Of a stretch of 64,000 nt of DNA, positions 57,952 through 64,000 are shown one piece after another. Below the pieces are notes generated by a model. The model did not search any database. It saw only the letters and a program-made list of their open reading frames with translations, and was not told the DNA's origin. This DNA is from Parietaria judaica. Its lineage: Eukaryota; Streptophyta; Magnoliopsida; Rosales; Urticaceae. The stretch is taken from assembly GCA_954871525.1 (NCBI GenBank), contig OX940862.1:38308232-38372231 (forward strand), read 5' to 3'. The translations under genes were made by a program, and so were the position numbers. Position 1 is the stretch's first letter; each line of letters starts with the position of its first letter.

Positions 57952-57983
<32 letters not shown>

Positions 57984-58459
57984 GTTCGGGTTTAGACATG
58001 GCATAACTTCATATCTATTTTTTTAATATCTATAAGAAAATATGATATGTATATGTGATTTTATAGTTTGACACATATTTCAAAAAATAAATATATATGT
58101 ACTATTATTTTGTACATGTATTGATCGAGGTGATCATTTTAGTATGCATATTTAGAGTTAGAATGTGGTCTAATTGTGTATATATAATATATCTATATAT
58201 ATTTAAATTTTTTTTAGTTGTTTTATAGAGAAGCTTTGTCTAAGGAAAATTGGGTTTTAAGTGGGACCGTTTGTGACCCCTCCAAATTTCCTGGAAGCTG
58301 AATACTCTGTCTAAGAGACTGGTTTTGCCAGATCTTTCCTGGGAGTTATCTATAAAATGACAAATTATTATAATATGTATTTTTTTTTGGTTGAGTACAC
58401 CCGATTATTGATCAAGGTACTAATATGTTTGAATTGATTATGTTTACAGTTCAAGAAAA

Positions 58460-59770
58460 ATGGAAAACGTGAACAACAATGAGAACGTGCATGTGCCTGC
58501 AGTCGCAGTCGCGCCCGCCGTTGCTACGGCAATGCCGATACCGGTCTCTGTGAGTCATGGTGAGAAGCCGGAGAAGTTCAATGGTTCGAACTTCAAGAGG
58601 TGGCAACAGAAGATGTTCTTTTACCTTACCACGCTTAACCTTGCGAGGTTCTTGACTGAAGATCCACCGCAGCTGAAGGAGGACGAGGCTGATCCTCAAA
58701 TTATCCAGGCAGCCGATGCGTGGAACTCGTCGGAGTACCTCTGCCGGAACTTCGTCCTCAACTGCTTGACGGACAATCTGTACAATGTGTACAGTACGAA
58801 GAAGCCGGCGAAGGTGTTGTGGGAGTCGCTCGATCATATGTACAAAGCGGAAGATGCTGGAGCCAAAAAGTTCATTGTGGGCCGGTTCCTCAACTTCAAG
58901 ATGGTCGACTCGAAGACATTCATCAGTCAAATGCAAGAATTTCAGGAAATCTTGCATGAGACAAGCGCTGAAGGGATGCAGATATCTGAAGCCTTTCAAG
59001 TGGCATCTGCGATAGAAAAGTTGCCGCCGAGCTGGAAAGACTTCAAAAGCTACCTCCTACACAAGAGAAAGGAGATGGGCCACGAAGACCTTATTGTTAG
59101 ACTTCGCATTGAAGAAGACAACAAGAATTCGGAAAATAGTGGCTATTCTGCTGAAACATCAAATGCAAACGTAGCGGAGGCCTATGATAAAGGCAAGTCG
59201 AAGAAATGGGTCAACATGGGACCTAAGGGCGGAGTCGCGAAGAAGAAAAAGTTCCAAGGGAAATGCTTCAACTGCAACAAGATGGGGCACATGGCGTCCG
59301 ATTGTAGATTTCCGAAGAAGGATAAGTCCCAGGAAGCTCACGCGGTAGAAGCAAATGAGAACCTCTCAGCGGTGATTTCTAAAGTCAATATGCTGGACTC
59401 CAACCTAAAGGAGTGGTGGATTGACATTGGGGCCACGCGCCATGTTTGTGCTGAAAGAGCTGCTTTCAAGGAGTTGAAGCTGAGTGAAACTGGGGAAAAG
59501 CTCTACATGGGCAACTCGGCAACTTCTGATATCAAGGGCCAGGGAACAGTATTCCTGAAGATGACCTCGGGAAAAAAGCTGAAGCTGAACAATGTCCTGT
59601 TTGTTCCCGACATCCGCAAGAATCTGATCTCTGGGACGCTGCTCAACAGGCATGGATTCAGGATGGTGTTTGAGTCCGACAAAGTAGTTTTGTCGAAGTC
59701 GGGGCTCTTTGTAGGAAAGGGGTATGTTAAGGATGACATGTGGAAGATGAGTGTCATGGTTGTAACTTAG
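58460..59770 (+). CDS. Copia Gag-protease protein (second element)
   Basis: 436 residues. Residues 1-60 are an Ala/Val/Pro-rich lead (VAVAPAVATAMP) followed by EKFNGSNFKRWQQKM, the usual copia gag start. The UBN2-type gag domain extends to about 230. A CCHC knuckle CFNCNKMGHMASDC lies at about 270, and the protease region opens WWIDIGATRHVC at about 315 and ends FVPDIRKNLISG... SGLFVGKGYVKDDM, then stops. The catalytic triplet reads Asp-Ile-Gly; Asp-Ser-Gly or Asp-Thr-Gly is expected, so activity is doubtful. The ORF ends where the pre-integrase domain would start. It is followed by about 1.08 kb of noncoding DNA before the right LTR. Confidence 0.88.
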   Translation: MENVNNNENVHVPAVAVAPAVATAMPIPVSVSHGEKPEKFNGSNFKRWQQKMFFYLTTLNLARFLTEDPPQLKEDEADPQIIQAADAWNSSEYLCRNFVLNCLTDNLYNVYSTKKPAKVLWESLDHMYKAEDAGAKKFIVGRFLNFKMVDSKTFISQMQEFQEILHETSAEGMQISEAFQVASAIEKLPPSWKDFKSYLLHKRKEMGHEDLIVRLRIEEDNKNSENSGYSAETSNANVAEAYDKGKSKKWVNMGPKGGVAKKKKFQGKCFNCNKMGHMASDCRFPKKDKSQEAHAVEANENLSAVISKVNMLDSNLKEWWIDIGATRHVCAERAAFKELKLSETGEKLYMGNSATSDIKGQGTVFLKMTSGKKLKLNNVLFVPDIRKNLISGTLLNRHGFRMVFESDKVVLSKSGLFVGKGYVKDDMWKMSVMVVT

Positions 59771-60850
59771 TCCACGTGTTATGTAATGGCTATTATAAAG
59801 CCTAAAAAGACTACTTATTATTAATAAATAAAGTCTTTCTATTTATGCATGAATTGTGTTTTGACCTGATGAGTTATAACATGTTAGATATGGAACTTTG
59901 TTAGAAGTATTCTTGATAGCGAATTTACGAAATCATTTAGAGACCGTGTTCTCAAAATGATATATGTACAATCTCTTTATGAGATTAAAAGCATTGAAAG
60001 TTTATCTAAAATACCAAAAATGTGGGGGATTTAGATAAAATAACTTATGCACATTTAAAATGTGGGGGTTTGACGCTACTAAATTTACGATAAAATATGT
60101 ATAAGTAGAGTGTAAAGCAATGGTAAGTCTATTAATAGACATAATGCCATTATAATAATAATCTCAACTTATAAGATTGTCATTTTCAGTAAGAAAATGA
60201 TACTTTGTGGATCCACTACTCATAGAGTAAAGACTGAGGCTTAGTTGAGAAATCATCAAAGGGAATGAGATTTAAGCCCATTGAGAAATAAAGTCTTGAC
60301 AGTGGAACCCAACCTATATGACTGGAGATCCCAAGGACTAGGTTCAAAGGGACAACATACCTGTATGAGACTTTAACGAATCATTGTGGGCGTAATACCC
60401 CTGGTTCATTCCCAAGATGAAAACAGTGATTATGTGGTTCAGGATAAGCAAAGCTTTTAATGATATACTTATATGTTAAAGTGAGATATCCTCAAGTAAG
60501 ATATCACCTATGTTAGAGTGAAGTGGAGTCGCTTCAATGGATTTGTATAAGGGCGCAAATTCCATAAACTCTCGCAGAACCAGAAGGGTGTTCATGACCA
60601 TAAAGAACACAATAGTGAGAACTGAACTTGAAAAAGAGAATAATCTGTGTGAAATATATCAATTCCTTACACGAAATGTTGAACAGTTCAAAGACATTAC
60701 GTCTACTGATGAACTAGTAAGATACATATATTTCACAAGGGAAGGTTCAAAGGGAATACCTACCTATCCTATGCAGAAGATTTCCACTGATCTCTACCCA
60801 GAAAAAGTGTTGTCAAGAGTTAGTCTTCAAATTTCATTTATGTGGGGGAT
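59771..60850 (+). other. 3' noncoding region of the second copia-type element
   Basis: It contains the motif tgtggggg(a/t)t three times (60021, 60061, 60841), the last being the polypurine tract next to the LTR. A 127-codon ORF (60537-60920) runs into the LTR and has no known domain. The text around gactggagatcccaagga is typical of copia 3' regions. Confidence 0.7.
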
Positions 60851-61526
60851 TGTTGGAAAAAAAGTTTCTGTAAATGAAATTCAAAACTGCATTAAGTGGA
60901 AATCAAGAGAAATTTCCTAAACGTTTTTTGCAGTAAATGGATTAAATGTCCTATTTGATTTCTAAACGTTCAGAAACGGTTCAGCAAAGATTTGTATGCC
61001 AATAACTACAGGAAAACGTTCTGAAATGATTTTAATGAAAATCAATACTGAAACGTTATTGAGTAAATGCACAATCTCCATGTTCATCTATAAATTGGGA
61101 GCTCCTCGGATTTCATTCGACACACCAAGCAAACCTTATTTTCCAACTTCTCAGAGATTCTCTCCGAGCTTTGCACTTCCGTTTTCACTCCGTGCGAAGC
61201 TCAAAATCACTCTATTTTATATATATATACCTGGGTTGAGGTCTTCGCGAGTTCGGTTCGCCGTTGCGGTGACAACAGTTGCGCCGTTTTATCCTGGGAG
61301 GTGACGCAGCCCGGTAGCGGAGGCGAATCGCTTTAAGGAAAACGTCCTAGACGTGACTCGGTACGATCTCTTTTACCTCATTATCACAAGGAATATTTCT
61401 TGGTGCAAGAGTTCGGATCTTCATCAATTCTTCTGGTACTTTCTTTCTTAAATCTTTCAAAACTTCTTCTTCATACATGTACTCGTAGAGTTGATTTTAA
61501 CAACAATCTTAAAGCGATTCTTCTAC
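60851..61526 (+). repeat. Right LTR of the second copia-type element
   Basis: Starts TGTTGGAAAA. It ends abruptly at cttctac, followed by unrelated DNA (cgattgagataattgagg). Its second half is part of the 607-bp tandem duplication. Confidence 0.78.
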
Positions 61527-62437
61527 CGATTGAGATAATTGAGGAAGATGAAGATTCCAGAGATCATTGAATATTTGAGGATAATAAAAATCAAGTATAA
61601 ATTAAGAAGATCATTGAAATGCAGCATCAACTTATTGCCTGCCTCACTACCAAAAAGTAAAATCCAATTCATTGAATTTCAATCAAACAAGAATCTAAGA
61701 CTCTGATCATGCTTCAAAATTTCTTCTCAATCCAATTCCGCCTGAAATCTCGACCTTGTAAGTGTTGCTTCACTTACAAGGTTGAGGAATGAAATTCTCG
61801 ATACCGATTGGTACGTAAATCCATTTAGTATATATACCTGGGTTGAGGTCTTCGCGAGTTCGGTTCGCCGTTGCGGTGACAACAGTTGCGCCGTTTTATC
61901 CTGGGAGGTGACGCAGCCCGGTAGCGGAGGCGAATCGCTTTAAGGAAAACGTCCTAGACGTGACTCGGTACGATCTCTTTTACCTCATTATCACAAGGAA
62001 TATTGCTTGGTGCAAGAGTTCGGATCTTCATCAATTCTTCTGGTACTTTCTTTCTTAAATCTTTCAAAACTTCTTCTTCATACATGTACTCGTAGAGTTG
62101 ATTTTAACAACAATCTTAAAGCGATTCTTCTACCGATTGAGATAATTGAGGAAGATGAAGATTCCAGAGATCATTGAATATTTGAGGATAATAAAAATTA
62201 AGTATAAATTAAGAAGATCATTGAAATGCAGCATCAACTTATTGCCTGCCTCACTACCAAAAAGTAAAATCCAATTCATTGAATTTCAATCAAACAAGAA
62301 TCTAAGACTCTGATCATGCTTCAAAATTTCTTTTCAATCCAATTCCGCCTGAAATCTCGACCTTGTAAGTGTTGCTTCACTTACAAGGTTGAGGAATGAA
62401 ATTCTCGATACCGATTGGTACGTAAATCCATTTAGTA
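61231..62437 (+). repeat. 607-bp tandem duplication joining LTR and lipase exon sequence
   Basis: Units begin at 61231 and 61838 (ctgggttgaggtcttcgcga) and end ccatttagta at 61830 and 62437. Each unit contains the second half of the LTR, about 230 bp of unmatched filler and a piece of lipase exon 6 with its donor (gattg/gtacgt). I noticed very few differences between units, so the duplication is recent. Confidence 0.93.
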
Positions 62438-63300
62438 TTCGTACTATATATAACATAAAATATACTAATCTTGATACAAGTTATCTAATTATATTATTTT
62501 CTAAAGGACGACTGTGGTAGAGAAGGAAGATTGGAGAAGCGTTATAGATTTGGTTTCAAACGCAAAGCAAGTGGTTTCTTCGGTGCAAGACGCTGCTCGT
62601 AAACTTGCAGACTATGCCAAGTTCCGGAACACGGAAACCTCAACTCGTAAGGACTCTCTAACTCGCCAAAACTTAGTTCCAAATTCCAATAGAGTTAATA
62701 TAAGCTGCATTTTTGTACTTCGCATGTGGATTAATTAGCGGTTTCACCCTTACATAATTAGTCTAATGTTTAAGTCACGTGCAATGCATGTACACCAAGT
62801 AAATAGTTCATTTTTTTAACGGGTAGGTGATGAATAATTTTTGTTACTAGTTTGGGGGGCAAAATTGTCATGAAAAACAGAGATCGTAATTGGTAGCATG
62901 ATCTTTGGGAGGGATAACTTCTCATTCCCAAATGTACATCATTTTAACTGTCCAAATGAAAATCAAACTTTGCCCAGATGATCTTATCCGCAAAGAAGCA
63001 CCGGCGTTGATTTCCAACACATTGTCAATGGTAAAAACCACTACTGTGCCTCCTGAGGAGTTATTCGTGCCAGGCTCGGTCTACTATCTGAGGAGGAATA
63101 ACGTTGACTCTCATGGTGATCAAAGCAAGCGCCACATGCAATATTTCAGTTTGTTTAAGAGAAATCCCGGCGAACATTTTCGATGGATCGTTCTTTCAAG
63201 CAACTTGATATCGGACCACAGGTGCGACAGTCATTATTATGCACGGAGAGATGTGCTTAAAGGTTTGCCGGCCTCGCCCGACGAAGCTATCTTCAAATGA
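62366..63300 (+). pseudogene. Broken copy of lipase exons 6 (part), 7 and 8
   Basis: Exon 6 remnant 62366-62417, exon 7 62507-62646 and exon 8 62978-63300 match copy A (32526-33446) closely and keep their frames. Exons 3-5 with the GHSLGG nucleophile are absent between this fragment and the 53.2-kb fragment, so no working lipase can be made. Exon 8 differs at a few residues, including EHFQRIVL to EHFRWIVL and YALRD to YARRD. Confidence 0.88.
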
Positions 63301-64000
63301 TTTTGGCTTGAAAATCCTCACGTTTGATTTTCGGACTGTACAAATTATTGTTGTAAATTGTAATCAATAATATCATGGTTAGATTTGTTGGAATATATTG
63401 ACTTAAAACTTCTAACTGAGGTGGAACAAAATTGGTTTTCATTTTCAGATGATAGAAAGGGAAAATAATTTAATTCCCTAAGAAATAAGTTTTACTTCTT
63501 AGTTTTTATATAATGATTCTTATCTCGTTTTTTGTTGATTTACTCAATATTTATGTTTTAATTTGCTTTGTAATGCGTATGAAGATATTTTTTAATATTA
63601 TACAATAGTAGGAAATAAAATATTTAATATTACATATAATACCTGTTCCTGTTCATCCCTACATAACTACACATCACGATGTCGAGAGCAAATAGCAAAT
63701 TAAGATGTGAACCATCAATCGACTGTGGATTGTATACATTGTATCGGGTTTAAAATTATAAAATCAATGAAAAAGCCGGAAAAAAATATTCGGAATGGTA
63801 ATAATCATTAGGGAGAAAGTGATTAAAATTGGAAAACAGTGTAATTAGATCAGCGAAATTAAATTTCGTTCAATCTACGGGCTCATTATTGCCGTCTCGT
63901 TTTATCAGTTGTTATCTTCAACTCTGACTTTGGGACTTCGTATTCCGACGTCGGGAATTTTTATCCCCGAGCTGAGATGTATTTTTCGATTCTTTATTAA
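63301..64000. other. 3' flank of the lipase copy, to the window edge
   Basis: 63301-63645 matches the lipase 3' flank at 33447-33780 and passes straight into cctgttcctgttcatccc, the continuation found at 37738 after the copia element: an empty site. 63660-63990 matches 38525-38850. No gene. Confidence 0.8.

Larger units (their letters stand above)
53842..61526 (+). mobile_element. Second non-autonomous copia-type element, with a nested solo LTR
   Basis: LTR-like repeats at 53842-54524 and 60851-61526 bracket a gag-protease ORF (58460-59770). The purine tract tgtgggggat directly precedes the right LTR. The left terminus reads TATTGG where the right reads TGTTGG. No target duplication is found because the right flank was rearranged. 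It sits in the former intron 2 of the lipase copy. No integrase or reverse transcriptase. Confidence 0.8.

Noticed and set aside
60537..60920. 127-residue ORF near the right LTR
   Set aside because: Runs into the LTR, no domain; the region is typical copia 3' noncoding DNA.
1..64000. CRISPR arrays, rRNA, bacterial-type operons
   Set aside because: No regularly spaced direct repeats with unique spacers, no rRNA sequence; gene structure is eukaryotic throughout.

Overview
The window is nuclear DNA of a flowering plant, most likely a eudicot. It holds intron-split genes with GT-AG junctions in AT-rich intergenic DNA, and much of it is LTR retrotransposons and non-autonomous hAT elements. I cannot name the species from sequence alone. 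There is no operon structure, CRISPR array, rRNA or convincing tRNA.

Layout. 1-7040: the 5' part (reverse strand) of a Ty3/gypsy element of the Tat lineage with an intact 1856-residue polyprotein. It abuts a second GC-rich LTR-like block (7034-7980) carrying a 21-G run. 10786-24257: a 2-oxoglutarate/Fe(II) dioxygenase gene of the ACC-oxidase-homolog type. Its second intron is about 11 kb because a hAT MITE and a complete 9.3-kb Ty3 chromovirus (Tekay/Del-like, reverse strand) sit in it. The dioxygenase shows a frame break in exon 2 and an Asn in place of the iron-binding Asp. 27-30 kb: TIR elements and repeats. 30079-33446: an apparently intact eight-exon class-3 lipase gene (calmodulin-binding heat-shock-protein / DAG-lipase-like type). 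33783-37734: a young non-autonomous Ty1/copia element with a perfect target duplication and a gag-protease ORF with an unfamiliar C-terminus. 39942-43480: two reverse-strand genes built from matching micro-exons that encode cystatin-like proteins. 44-50 kb: nested hAT elements, 157-bp tandem arrays, a decayed hAT transposase and a 0.93-kb near-perfect palindrome.

From about 51.6 kb to the right edge the sequence is a second, damaged copy of the 28-39 kb region. It has lipase exon 2 (frameshifted, start exon lost), then a second gag-protease-only copia element (53842-61526) carrying a 2.7-kb solo LTR, then a 607-bp tandem duplication, then lipase exons 6 (part), 7 and 8. The two copies act as natural empty-site controls: the copia element at 33.8 kb and the hAT element at 28.9 kb are both absent from the second copy, so both inserted after the duplication or in one lineage only.

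The host genes are one probably decaying dioxygenase, one intact lipase with a broken paralogue, and two cystatin-like genes. I see no sign that they work together. The rest is layered mobile DNA whose order of insertion can be read from nesting and target duplications.
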